This document shows positions 40,132 to 47,783 of a stretch of 64,000 nt of DNA, piece after piece. The first letter of the stretch is position 1. Each line of letters begins with the position of its first letter. The DNA comes from Ignavibacteria bacterium (GTDB lineage Bacteria; Bacteroidota; Ignavibacteria; Ignavibacteriales; Ignavibacteriaceae). The notes below the pieces were generated by a model, which was given only the letters and a program-made list of their open reading frames with translations, was not told the DNA's origin and did no database searches. Location: the NCBI GenBank assembly GCA_030693705.1, contig JAUYAB010000025.1, positions 62,001-126,000 on the forward strand, in the 5' to 3' direction. Made by a program: the position numbers and the translations under genes.

Positions 40132-40231
40132 GGACACAACGTTTTTCGCATTTGCGTTCGGGCGGGATTAATAGCACCATTCCTGTCTCACGAAGCCCTT
40201 ACGGAATGAAGGCAAGCCAAGGTTATGTGGC
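40132..40231 (-). repeat. attC-like imperfect palindrome after the caspase-like gene
   Basis: On the minus strand the segment opens GCCACATAAC (40231-40222) and closes GTTGTGTCC (40140-40132). The ends pair as ACATAAC/GTTGTGT, with internal imperfect arms (CATTCC...GGAATG). Beginning 8 bp past the gene's stop, length 100 bp, and AAC/GTT ends are features of integron attC sites, although the core deviates from RYYYAAC/GTTRRRY. Confidence 0.35.
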
Positions 40232-40238
40232 GTTTTTT

Positions 40239-40868
40239 TTATTTATGACTGCTCAATTTGCTTTTGATAATCTTGTAACCCTGAGAAGAGATACAATAAA
40301 GATTGTCATCATTTAGTTCCTTTTTTAATTCTGAAACTGCATCATAAATTTGTTTACCATTTAATATCTTTTCGTAAAACATTTTATTAATATCTTTCCC
40401 TCTGTCTACTTCCAAGTCGACAGAATAACCAATGAGTCCAAAGAAAGGATAATTAGTCGCATTGGCATCAACAATTTTAATTCCGTTTAATCCCTTGCAA
40501 CTTGTCATATTTAACAATAGTGTCCCGCCCATTGCATCGTTAATTTGTCCCAGTAGTTGTTTAAAATCTGTCCATAATATGTCCTCATCAGTCGACTTTA
40601 TCCAAAGTCCATCTTTATCACCGTGAGAAACTATATGTAAGCAGATTTTTGTCTCATTACTTGCAAGTTTGAGAACATAATTAAGTGTCGCAATGACAAG
40701 TTTTTTATTTCTACAAATACTTGTGTTTTGTAATATTCCATTGTCACTCAGAAATTGCGAAATGTCTTGTGAAATTTTCCAATCATTATATTCATCTTCT
40801 GGTAAACAATCAATGAAGAATATTTGGTCATATTCAACACTAAGATTTTGTAATTTGTCTATGCTCAT
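40239..40868 (-). CDS. Caspase/CHAT-like cysteine protease homologue
   Basis: 209 residues from ATG 40868; a GTG at 40943 would add 25 residues overlapping the upstream palindrome. It has the clan CD dyad layout: His82 in ICLHIVSHGDKDG after a hydrophobic strand, and Cys124 in LLLNMTSCKGLNG after the next strand, followed by FFGLIGYSVDLE and a helical FYEKILNGKQIYDAVSELKK segment usual in bacterial caspase-like and CHAT proteins. No effector domain is fused. Bacterial relatives act in abortive defence (Gsu/CHAT, TPR-CHAT, CBASS-type proteases) or cell death. Role here is inferred. Confidence 0.7.
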   Translation of the reverse strand: MSIDKLQNLSVEYDQIFFIDCLPEDEYNDWKISQDISQFLSDNGILQNTSICRNKKLVIATLNYVLKLASNETKICLHIVSHGDKDGLWIKSTDEDILWTDFKQLLGQINDAMGGTLLLNMTSCKGLNGIKIVDANATNYPFFGLIGYSVDLEVDRGKDINKMFYEKILNGKQIYDAVSELKKELNDDNLYCISSQGYKIIKSKLSSHK

Positions 40869-40906
40869 AAATATATTGGTTTTATTGGTTGGTCTGTTTT
40901 TAAAAT

Positions 40907-40980
40907 GCCACATAACTTGTTTATACCAGCCATAAAATGGCACTTATACAACTAAATTCTGCTGGCTTTGCGCCATAAAC
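40907..40980 (-). repeat. Imperfect palindrome before the caspase-like gene
   Basis: GTTTATACCAGCC (40919-40931) pairs with GCTGGC...CATAAAC (40961-40980). GCCACATAAC (40907-40916) is an exact inverted copy of the 10 bases at 40222-40231, so the caspase-like gene sits between inverted 10-bp ends. Consistent with the end of a preceding attC-like site. Confidence 0.4.
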
Positions 40981-41021
40981 GGCTCTATTTATTTCTTGCA
41001 CAAATATATTAAAAAATACTT

Positions 41022-41240
41022 TTATAAGTCATCAAACGGACTTTTTATTCGTTGAATATTTTTGGTGCTTACGTGCGTAAAAATTTCAGTAGTTCTGCTG
41101 CTACTGTGTCTCAATAATTCTTGGATGTAACGCAGGTCAGTATCGCTTTCTAATAAATTTGATATTTCTTTATTCGTATCATTTTTTTCAACAATACTTT
41201 TTTCTTTTAGTCCGGAATAATCTATAAATGTTATCTCTTT
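41022..41240 (-). pseudogene. Tyrosine recombinase C-terminal remnant
   Basis: Codons 41144-41022 read DTDLRYIQELLRHSSSRTT, then EIFTHVSTKNIQRIKSPFDDL and stop: the C-terminal box II of a XerC/D- or integron-type recombinase. The usual LGH is LRH, and the nucleophile Tyr of EIYTHVS is Phe, so it is inactive even where intact. The open frame continues upstream to about 41240 without resemblance to the family and without a start codon. It adjoins the right direct repeat, as an integrase next to its attachment site would. Confidence 0.75.
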
Positions 41241-41244
41241 TAAT

Positions 41245-41280
41245 AAAATCCCGCAATAAATTTTTTACAGCGGGATTTTT
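41245..41280 (-). terminator. Terminator hairpin after the GlmU-like gene
   Basis: AAAATCCCGC (41245-41254) pairs with GCGGGATTTTT (41270-41280). It is A/T-flanked on both strands and so can end transcripts from either side. Partly contained in the 64-bp repeat. Confidence 0.75.
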
Positions 41281-41331
41281 CAATCCTTACAAATTTTCTA
41301 TCGCATCAATTCCCGAAGGCATCGGAAGAAA
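41268..41331. repeat. 64-bp direct repeat, right copy
   Basis: Matches 38239-38302 with one mismatch. This copy is in its original place, covering the stop codon and last 14 codons of the GlmU-like gene. Confidence 0.9.
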
Positions 41332-42837
41332 AAATCTGATTCTTTGCACCTCTCCGTTCCGTTTAACAAGTCGGGTGATTTTCTTTCTTATTAAAACGCT
41401 GTGCTCAATATAAATATCATCCTCAATTGTGCATCCAAAGATATAGCTCGTCCCTTTGATCAATACGTTTTTACCGATGGAGACGGGAAACTCATCGCTT
41501 CCGGTCATGTTTACGCTTGATTCTATTTTCGTGTTCTCACCGATTTCAATATTTCCCTTGATAATGTCACCCCAAAGAATTTCAACTCCGTCACCGATCA
41601 CAAGTTTTTGATGGGCAAAAGTTGAAAGATGAACATTCTCCCAAACGTGAACATTTTTGCCGAAGGTAACATTTCCATCTACGAACACATTTTTCTTCAA
41701 ATTTAAATTATAGTTGAGTTTAACTCCTTTGCCGATATACGCACCTTTCCCTATACGGATATCAAGGGGAGTTCCGTTTCCATCCATTTCCAAAATATTT
41801 TCTACAACCGACTCATCAATAAAGAAGTCTTCGTGGTCATCAATTTCAATAATGTTTTTCAGTTTGTCGTAAACTTTCTTCCGGTAAATGTTCTCCATTT
41901 CTTTTAAGACGGATTTATCATTAAATCCCATCACCACGTTATGGTCATCGGGGCTAATGGCAGAAACCGAATAGCCGGATTTATTGAACAAAGAAATTAG
42001 ATCGGTGATATAAATTTCATTTTGTGCGTTCTCGCTGCCAAGGTTTTTAATTTGCGCGACAAGTTTTTTATAATCGAAAGCGTAAACACCGGAGTTAAAT
42101 TCGCGGTTCTCTATCAATTCTTGTTTTGTGTAGGCAAAAGTTTTTCCTTTATATTTTAAAAGATACGGTTTGTCATCCGGTAGAGAGAGAATGTCTTTGT
42201 ATTCTTTAATTTCGATAACGTTTCCGAAGCCCCCTTCGCTTCCCCCGAATAGGGAGCTATTATTCCCTTCCCTTTGGGAAGAGTTAGGGATGGGCATTCC
42301 GTCAACATCTTTTTCTTTTACACGGATAATTCTTCCGTAAGAATTTTCCGATGAATTTCCTTCAAAAATTCCCGTTAACACCATCATATCGGATTTTGAG
42401 GAAATAAAAGCGTTGCGAAACATTGCAACTGTTTCTTTATTAATTAATCCCATATCACCGGGGAAAACAAAAACATTTCCATCGAATTTTTTTTCATCAA
42501 TTTTTTCGAGCGCAACTTGTACGGCGTGTCCGGTTCCTTTTTGTTCAGCTTGGTAAGCGAAAAGCGTTTGCGGGCGTTTGCCGATAACCGACATAACATC
42601 TGCAGCTTTAATTCCAGCAACCAAAATTGAATTAACTTCAGGAATGCCAAGATTTGAAGCGTTAAAAACCCTCTCAACGGTTGTAGAGCCCCAAATTGCG
42701 TGAAGCATTTTTGAGCGGTGCGATTTAATTCGCTTGCCGTGTCCGGCGGCTAAAATAATTGAAACTTCTTTAGCTTTATAATTAAACTCGGAAGAGAGTT
42801 CTTCCGCTTTTTGATAAACTTCTTCTTGTGCAGTCAA
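41287..42837 (-). CDS. GlmU-like sugar-1-phosphate nucleotidyltransferase
   Basis: 516 residues. N-terminal nucleotidyltransferase fold: IILAAGHGKRIKSHRSKMLH (27-46), AEQKGTGHAVQVAL, FVFPGDMGLI, SYGRIIR and FNSGVYAFD. A C-terminal left-handed beta-helix follows (hexapeptides from ~360: IRIGKGAYIGKGVKL, VHVWENVHL, IEIGENTKIESSVNM). GlmU makes UDP-GlcNAc, but the beta-helix here lacks an obvious acetyltransferase His motif and the N-terminus is longer, so the exact sugar is uncertain. Residues ~181-205 (MPIPNSSQREGNNSSLFGGS) come from an inserted palindromic repeat in the Rossmann domain. Its 3' end was duplicated by the neighbouring insertion. Confidence 0.82.
   Translation of the reverse strand: MTAQEEVYQKAEELSSEFNYKAKEVSIILAAGHGKRIKSHRSKMLHAIWGSTTVERVFNASNLGIPEVNSILVAGIKAADVMSVIGKRPQTLFAYQAEQKGTGHAVQVALEKIDEKKFDGNVFVFPGDMGLINKETVAMFRNAFISSKSDMMVLTGIFEGNSSENSYGRIIRVKEKDVDGMPIPNSSQREGNNSSLFGGSEGGFGNVIEIKEYKDILSLPDDKPYLLKYKGKTFAYTKQELIENREFNSGVYAFDYKKLVAQIKNLGSENAQNEIYITDLISLFNKSGYSVSAISPDDHNVVMGFNDKSVLKEMENIYRKKVYDKLKNIIEIDDHEDFFIDESVVENILEMDGNGTPLDIRIGKGAYIGKGVKLNYNLNLKKNVFVDGNVTFGKNVHVWENVHLSTFAHQKLVIGDGVEILWGDIIKGNIEIGENTKIESSVNMTGSDEFPVSIGKNVLIKGTSYIFGCTIEDDIYIEHSVLIRKKITRLVKRNGEVQRIRFFLPMPSGIDAIENL
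42226..42296. repeat. Palindromic element inserted in frame in the GlmU-like gene
   Basis: Contains the perfect hairpin CTTCCCTTTGGGAAG (42267-42281) and imperfect G/C-rich arms. It is read through as ~25 residues rich in Ser, Asn and Gly between IIRVKEKDVDG and NVIEIKEY, which join smoothly if the insert is removed. Confidence 0.75.
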
Positions 42838-42932
42838 AATGGAACCTCTTTAGGTTATGAGAAATCAAATAAATAAGCGAACAAAAATTAGCTAAGTAGA
42901 ACAGGTTTTGCAACTTTCTCTTTTAATTGAAG

Positions 42933-42963
42933 TTGATGTTCTAAACTTTTTAGAATAACTTTG
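42933..42963 (+). promoter_or_regulatory. Promoter and operator of the PspC gene
   Basis: -33 TTG (42933-42935), 20 bp, -7 TAACTTTG (42956-42963). The spacer holds a perfect inverted repeat TTCTAAA-CTT-TTTAGAA (42939-42955), well placed for a repressor or activator. Confidence 0.6.
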
Positions 42964-42984
42964 AATTACACAAAAGGAGAATTT

Positions 42985-43179
42985 ATGGCAGCGTTAAAAA
43001 AATCAAAAAATAAAATGATCGCCGGGGTTTGTGGTGGTCTTGCAGAATGGCTTGGCTGGGATCCCACAGTTGTGCGTCTTGGATACGTGCTCGTTTCAAT
43101 TTTAAGTGTAGCTTTTCCGGGATTACTCGTTTACATTATTCTTTGGGTGGTAATGCCGGCTGCAGATAGCGATGAATAG
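42985..43179 (+). CDS. PspC-domain membrane protein
   Basis: 64 residues from ATG 42985, with AAGGAG 5 bases upstream. Residues ~9-60 form a PspC domain: NKMIAGVCGGLAEWLGWDPT, then one transmembrane segment (VLVSILSVAFPGLLVYIILWVVMP). PspC-type proteins take part in envelope stress responses. No pspA/pspB nearby. Confidence 0.92.
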   Translation: MAALKKSKNKMIAGVCGGLAEWLGWDPTVVRLGYVLVSILSVAFPGLLVYIILWVVMPAADSDE

Positions 43180-43182
43180 AAA

Positions 43183-43202
43183 TTGGAATTAAGTAATTCC
43201 AA
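43183..43202. terminator. Perfect hairpin after the PspC gene
   Basis: TTGGAATTA and TAATTCCAA pair over 9 bp around two bases, 4 bp after the stop codon, between convergent genes. No T-run, so termination is plausible but unproven. Confidence 0.45.
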
Positions 43203-43240
43203 GTAGAAAATATTGGTTCGAGCCTTTATCGAACAATTAA

Positions 43241-44137
43241 TTAGGGAAATTTGATATCATCTATATTTAAGGGGACTTGAGAAGTCCCTCCAAAGCCAAA
43301 TGCAATTCCGAAATGATTCTGGTTATCAAGTCCATATTGATTTCCCGTAATCCAAATACTTGTGTTCACAAAATCAAAAAATCTTATAGTGGTAATTAAA
43401 GCCCATAAAAATCCTCCCGCAAAAAATGATGAAAGTTCCGGTGATTTTTTGTAATACGTAATATCTCCCATGTGCAAACGGACTTGATATCTTGATGTTA
43501 ATATGTTTGGATTAAAAACTGCTGAAGCTCCGTATTCAAAAAAGCTTGGACCATTTCCTGTTAAAAACGAAAGCGAAGTTGAAGAACGAAAAACAATTCT
43601 TCCCCACGAATAAAACTTATATTTCATCGAAAAATAAAAAGCCCCGAACTGAGTTTTATTTTCTTCATATTTCAGATCAACTTTTCGAATTCCAAAAATT
43701 TTATGATAACCATTTTGGATCACTACTCCATTGTAATTTCCGGAGAGCGCAATTCCACCTCCCGCTCTATATATTATTTTATCAGACAAATTTCCCTCGT
43801 ATAAAAGTCTTGCAACTATAAAATCCGTTCTATAATTGTTCTTTCTGTCGGTGATGAGATTAAGATAAAAGTCAAGTAATTCTCTTTCTGATAAAGTCTC
43901 ACAACTCAACCGAAACCAGAAGTTCGCTGTTAAAAAATCATCGTCTGTTCTAAAAATCTTTTTTCCGAAATATCGATTGATCTCTTTGTCGAGCCAAAAA
44001 TTATCATTCCAGTACCCAACGGTTATTCCAGATTTTCTTTTTATACTTAATGAATCGGTTTGAGCTATTGAAAAAGTTGACAGTATAACCGCCAAGACAA
44101 TGGGAAATAGTAAAGGATTAAGCACGCGAATTTTCAT
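43241..44137 (-). CDS. Predicted outer-membrane beta-barrel protein
   Basis: 298 residues. Signal peptide 1-26 (FSIAQ/TDS), then alternating aromatic beta-strands (SGITVGYWNDNFW, GAFYFSMKYKFYSW, RYQVRLHMGDITYY) ending IAFGFGGTSQ. Beta-barrel character is plain; the family is not recognised. It lies 13 bp after the Wzi-like gene and is probably co-transcribed. Confidence 0.65.
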   Translation of the reverse strand: MKIRVLNPLLFPIVLAVILSTFSIAQTDSLSIKRKSGITVGYWNDNFWLDKEINRYFGKKIFRTDDDFLTANFWFRLSCETLSERELLDFYLNLITDRKNNYRTDFIVARLLYEGNLSDKIIYRAGGGIALSGNYNGVVIQNGYHKIFGIRKVDLKYEENKTQFGAFYFSMKYKFYSWGRIVFRSSTSLSFLTGNGPSFFEYGASAVFNPNILTSRYQVRLHMGDITYYKKSPELSSFFAGGFLWALITTIRFFDFVNTSIWITGNQYGLDNQNHFGIAFGFGGTSQVPLNIDDIKFP

Positions 44138-44150
44138 TGTTTACTACAAA

Positions 44151-45764
44151 TTAGTCCAAGATATCAACTCGATAACCAAAGGAGAATTGAACTTCCCACG
44201 CATTAAAATTATTTCCAATAACATTATTAAAATTTTTAAATAGTGAATAATACGTATTAAGATCTGAGATAAATCGATCAGAAAAATAATTGGCGTGGAA
44301 CCCTAAAATTGTGGCATGTTCAACAATTCCGCTTGGCGAATTTTGAGATTTATACCCTGCCGGCGGAAATGGAGTTGAAAGTTTTATCTCACCATTATTT
44401 CTTCTTTCTGCGGAGAGACTTAATCTTAAATATTTGTTTATTATTCTTTCAAGTTGAAACGAATAATTTCTTGAATCTGGTTGATACCAGTGCCCCATTG
44501 CTCTTGCAACGATAAATCTATCTTTCAGTTTGTAATAACGGACTCCATCAACTTCTATTGCCCTGCCAAGATAATGATAATGATTATACATAAAGGGAGC
44601 AATATGAACATATTCAACCTTTCCGAACAACCCCGCACAATAAACATTTGTGCCGAATTGGTAAGAAACCGCAGTTGGATCGCCATTATCTTTGCTGATA
44701 TCGCTGCTAAAGTTAATTTCATCCGAGGTGACTTCACCATAAATTGAAAGACCCGGCATGAGAGAGGCAGAAAGATCAACGCTTGCAACGCTGTTTTGAT
44801 AATCTTTAAAAAGATTATGCTGAAAAATAAGAGGATTAATATCGCCCAATTTGGGGAGTCTTCCGTAAATAATTTTCATGTATGCAATGCCTAAATTAAC
44901 TTCATTGAAGAGTGAATATTCAATCCTTTGCACCAGCATATTCTTTTCCGGTTTGTTTAATCCGCTAACATCATTATAATTTCCCTCAAATGCGAACTGC
45001 GGTTCGTAATCGGTAAGAGATGCGTACAAGACAGAAAATTTTGCTTTGTCGAACCAAAGAACAAATTTTAGAAAATCATAATAGGGTACATTGCTGGAAA
45101 GTAAGAGTGTTGCTTTATTACCAACACCCCAGCTTAAGTTATCTCTTCCCAATTGAATGGTGATGATTCCAGTAGGAGATTGATAACTGAAATAAGCTTT
45201 ATGGAAAATTCTAAAATCTATATCCTCCCAGGCATTTGCAGGTAAGTTTGTTTTATTTGCTGTTGCTGTATAAACCGGTTGATAAGTCTTTACATTCATT
45301 CTTATCGAAAATCCAAACGACGTGTCTCTCGATGTTTCTAAATTTAATCTGAGGAAAGCATTTCTATCTTCATACCGGGAGATGTAATTTCTGTTTTTAT
45401 CTGAGGTATATACAAGTTCGGGGACAATTCTTCCGAATAATTCAAAATGCCAATTCTCTTTGAATGTTAGATCAGGAAGGAAATCCTCTATCTTTTGTAA
45501 GAGATCTTGGTTTATTTGCTTTTTATGTTCTGTGTACATTTTGACGATATAACGCTGCCATTCTTTGTGAGTGATAGGTCGAGCATACGCAGGGAATTGC
45601 TCACCGGTTTGAAGCATCAAATCATCAAGAAGTTTCATTCTCTCAGATTCTATCGGAACATTTAAGCATTGATTCAGAAAAACATTCCATGAGTCTTGTG
45701 AAAAACTCTGGATCGAGAAAAGAAAAGAGACGACGAAAACAACCCATTTTATTTTTACTCTCAT
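44151..45764 (-). CDS. Capsule assembly Wzi-family outer-membrane protein
   Basis: 537 residues. Signal peptide 1-22 (SIQSFSQ). A helical N-terminal part (IESERMKLLDDLMLQTGEQFPAYARPITHKEWQRYI) precedes an outer-membrane barrel. QLGRDNLSWGVGNKATLLLS is the hallmark segment of Wzi-type proteins, which tether capsule or exopolysaccharide. Several Tyr/Phe-rich strands reach a terminal VQFSFGYRVDILD. No capsule synthesis genes are adjacent. Confidence 0.8.
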   Translation of the reverse strand: MRVKIKWVVFVVSFLFSIQSFSQDSWNVFLNQCLNVPIESERMKLLDDLMLQTGEQFPAYARPITHKEWQRYIVKMYTEHKKQINQDLLQKIEDFLPDLTFKENWHFELFGRIVPELVYTSDKNRNYISRYEDRNAFLRLNLETSRDTSFGFSIRMNVKTYQPVYTATANKTNLPANAWEDIDFRIFHKAYFSYQSPTGIITIQLGRDNLSWGVGNKATLLLSSNVPYYDFLKFVLWFDKAKFSVLYASLTDYEPQFAFEGNYNDVSGLNKPEKNMLVQRIEYSLFNEVNLGIAYMKIIYGRLPKLGDINPLIFQHNLFKDYQNSVASVDLSASLMPGLSIYGEVTSDEINFSSDISKDNGDPTAVSYQFGTNVYCAGLFGKVEYVHIAPFMYNHYHYLGRAIEVDGVRYYKLKDRFIVARAMGHWYQPDSRNYSFQLERIINKYLRLSLSAERRNNGEIKLSTPFPPAGYKSQNSPSGIVEHATILGFHANYFSDRFISDLNTYYSLFKNFNNVIGNNFNAWEVQFSFGYRVDILD

Positions 45765-45916
45765 TCTTATAACCTCATTGTTTTAGAAGTATATTCTTAC
45801 GACGCTCAACGACATCATTTGGGTGGGGTATTGAGTCGCTTGAAAGTTAAGTATAAAATCATTCCGCCGCAACATGCAGTACAATAATCGCAACGTTGCG
45901 GCGAATTAATTTAGAA

Positions 45917-45975
45917 AGAACTTTTTACTTTCTACTTTTTTACTTTTTACTTTCTACTTGTCACTTTCCACTTTT
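45917..45975. repeat. TTTACTTTCTAC tandem repeat
   Basis: Degenerate units TTTTTACTTTCTACTT run up to the stop of the next gene. Resembles the repeat at 31425-31457. Confidence 0.65.
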
Positions 45976-45976
45976 G

Positions 45977-47677
45977 CTAATCCTTCATCCTCGTACCTTT
46001 TTCTTCGTGGATGAAAATCCAGCTTACAACTCTACCAATGCTGATCTCTTCAAAATAATTCCAATACTGTTTTGTACGCACGTGAAGCGAACTTGTATCT
46101 TTTTCGCTGATCGCTATCGCTTCGTCCATAATTGCTTTTATCCTTTTTAGCCAGGCGTTCATATTTGATGGACGAAGATCGAGCCAGCACTCGTACGCAA
46201 ACCTGTTGATCTTTGCCGCATCAAGAGAAATTTCGTTATCGCCGGTAAAGACGGGAATTTTCATTTCTTTTCCGCGTATAAAAGTTTTTCCATCAGGCAT
46301 CAAGATCGGTATCCCGATAGATAATATTTCGTTTCGCAAATCATGATTATTCTTTATTAACTCGGTGGAGAGCTGCGAAAGTTTTTTTGCTGTAAATGAC
46401 GGAATGTTTTTCATCGTTCCGGCAATTGTTTTTATTAACTGAATTTCAAACAGCAACTTGGAAAGGCGCGGAGGTCCAAGCATTTCGAAAGCAACGCTGT
46501 GGAGGTCGTGTTTCTTTTCAAGCTCAGCAAGAATATCCACTGCAAAATGCTGAAGATATCCGGCGCGGTAACTTGGATTCAACGTAGCGTTATCGAGGGC
46601 ATTGATAATATCGCTGCCGGTATTTCGCCCTTTAATTTCATAGATGATATTCTCGGCAATTTCTTCCGGAGTGACAAATTCCATTTGCTTCTGCGCGGTA
46701 ATTACTTCAAACTCGCCGCGGGAGAAAATTCCGTTCTCGCCGGTATCGATAAAAACCGATTTCAAAACCTTTCCGCTCGGCGAATATGGTTTATCTAATT
46801 GAAAGTTTAATTTATTACCTAACTGAATCTGATCTTCAAAAGGAATATTATACAACTCAATCGGTTTTCCTTTTTTCTTCACTGTATTGAATTCAATTTT
46901 TTTCCATGCGATCGCTGCTGTTGGTTTTATCTCTTTGGCAATTGCGGAGTCGGGAGTTCTTCCCATCAGCCAAAGCAAAAGTGTGTGGGCGCCTGCAATA
47001 GCGGATTTGCTGAGCAGAACGCGTGATGGTTTTTCTTCGCTATGCGTGTAAGGAATATTCAATCCCATTCCTCCGGTTCCACTCGTTCCAATTTTAAAAT
47101 AGATTTCCGTCTTTGCATCATGCATCGCGTTGTAAAGAATTTGAATGTGTCTTATCAACTGCGGAATATACATCGTACAGAGAATCTTTTCCGTTTCTTC
47201 AATAACTTCTTCCAGCTTTGGTTTGTTATTGAGTTTATGCTTTACACGTTTGTATGTTGTGTAAATATCCTGATAGGCAATTCCGGTAGCGGTATTGATG
47301 CAATCAACAATAATTTGCGGTTTATGTTTGTTGATAAGTTTGTAGAGTGATGCGCTTTTTAGAATTTCACTGCCAAGTTCTTCAAGTGTATCTTGCATTA
47401 AGATTTTTCTTTTTACCGGATCGGCAAGAATTTCATTTCTATCTTTATCCTTAAATTCTTCCCGAACCAAAATATTTCCCCACCAGGGCACAAAATAATT
47501 TTTGGGCAGATGCGGATATTCTTTTTTGAGCTTGTTAACTTCCTCGAAGGCTTCTTCTTTGCGAAGAGAAGTGACGATAATCTGTTTGGGCTTTTCGGAG
47601 ATCAGTTTTTTTGTAACTGCGTTTCCGACCAGCCCCCAGCCGCCGAGAACTAAAACTTTTTTGTTCTGAATGTCCAT
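45977..47677 (-). CDS. Rossmann-fold NAD(P)-binding protein
   Basis: 566 residues. Dinucleotide loop VLVLGGWGLVGNAVTKKL (8-25) followed by an extended SDR-like core (IIVDCINTATGIAYQDIY, IYFKIGTSGTGGMGLNIPYTHSEE). It then has a long C-terminal region (~350-566) of helices that I do not recognise (GPPRLSKLLFEIQLIKTI, DLRPSNMNAWLKRI). It is much longer than ordinary epimerases. Catalytic Tyr-x3-Lys is not evident. Function unknown; monocistronic on the minus strand. Confidence 0.7.
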   Translation of the reverse strand: MDIQNKKVLVLGGWGLVGNAVTKKLISEKPKQIIVTSLRKEEAFEEVNKLKKEYPHLPKNYFVPWWGNILVREEFKDKDRNEILADPVKRKILMQDTLEELGSEILKSASLYKLINKHKPQIIVDCINTATGIAYQDIYTTYKRVKHKLNNKPKLEEVIEETEKILCTMYIPQLIRHIQILYNAMHDAKTEIYFKIGTSGTGGMGLNIPYTHSEEKPSRVLLSKSAIAGAHTLLLWLMGRTPDSAIAKEIKPTAAIAWKKIEFNTVKKKGKPIELYNIPFEDQIQLGNKLNFQLDKPYSPSGKVLKSVFIDTGENGIFSRGEFEVITAQKQMEFVTPEEIAENIIYEIKGRNTGSDIINALDNATLNPSYRAGYLQHFAVDILAELEKKHDLHSVAFEMLGPPRLSKLLFEIQLIKTIAGTMKNIPSFTAKKLSQLSTELIKNNHDLRNEILSIGIPILMPDGKTFIRGKEMKIPVFTGDNEISLDAAKINRFAYECWLDLRPSNMNAWLKRIKAIMDEAIAISEKDTSSLHVRTKQYWNYFEEISIGRVVSWIFIHEEKGTRMKD

Positions 47678-47771
47678 AGACGAACCTTATTATAATTGTA
47701 AATAATATTTGTTACAAAATTACAACCGATGAGTACGAAAACCTAAGTCGGCAAGATTGTCGGGCATTTTA

Positions 47772-47779
47772 TATATTTG
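47772..47779 (+). promoter_or_regulatory. Possible -7 element close to anmK
   Basis: TATATTTG matches TAnnTTTG but ends only 4 bases before the ATG and has no -33 partner at good distance. If used, the mRNA would be nearly leaderless. Confidence 0.25.
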
Positions 47780-47783
47780 AACC

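Noticed and set aside
40132-40231. Insertion sequence ends
   Set aside because: No transposase or target-site duplication accompanies the inverted 10-mers, and the palindromes reach well beyond typical terminal repeats.
40869-40943. GTG-initiated 25-residue extension of the caspase-like protein
   Set aside because: The extension is encoded by the imperfect palindrome and the GCCACATAAC end, so it is better read as non-coding flank; ATG 40868 is preferred.
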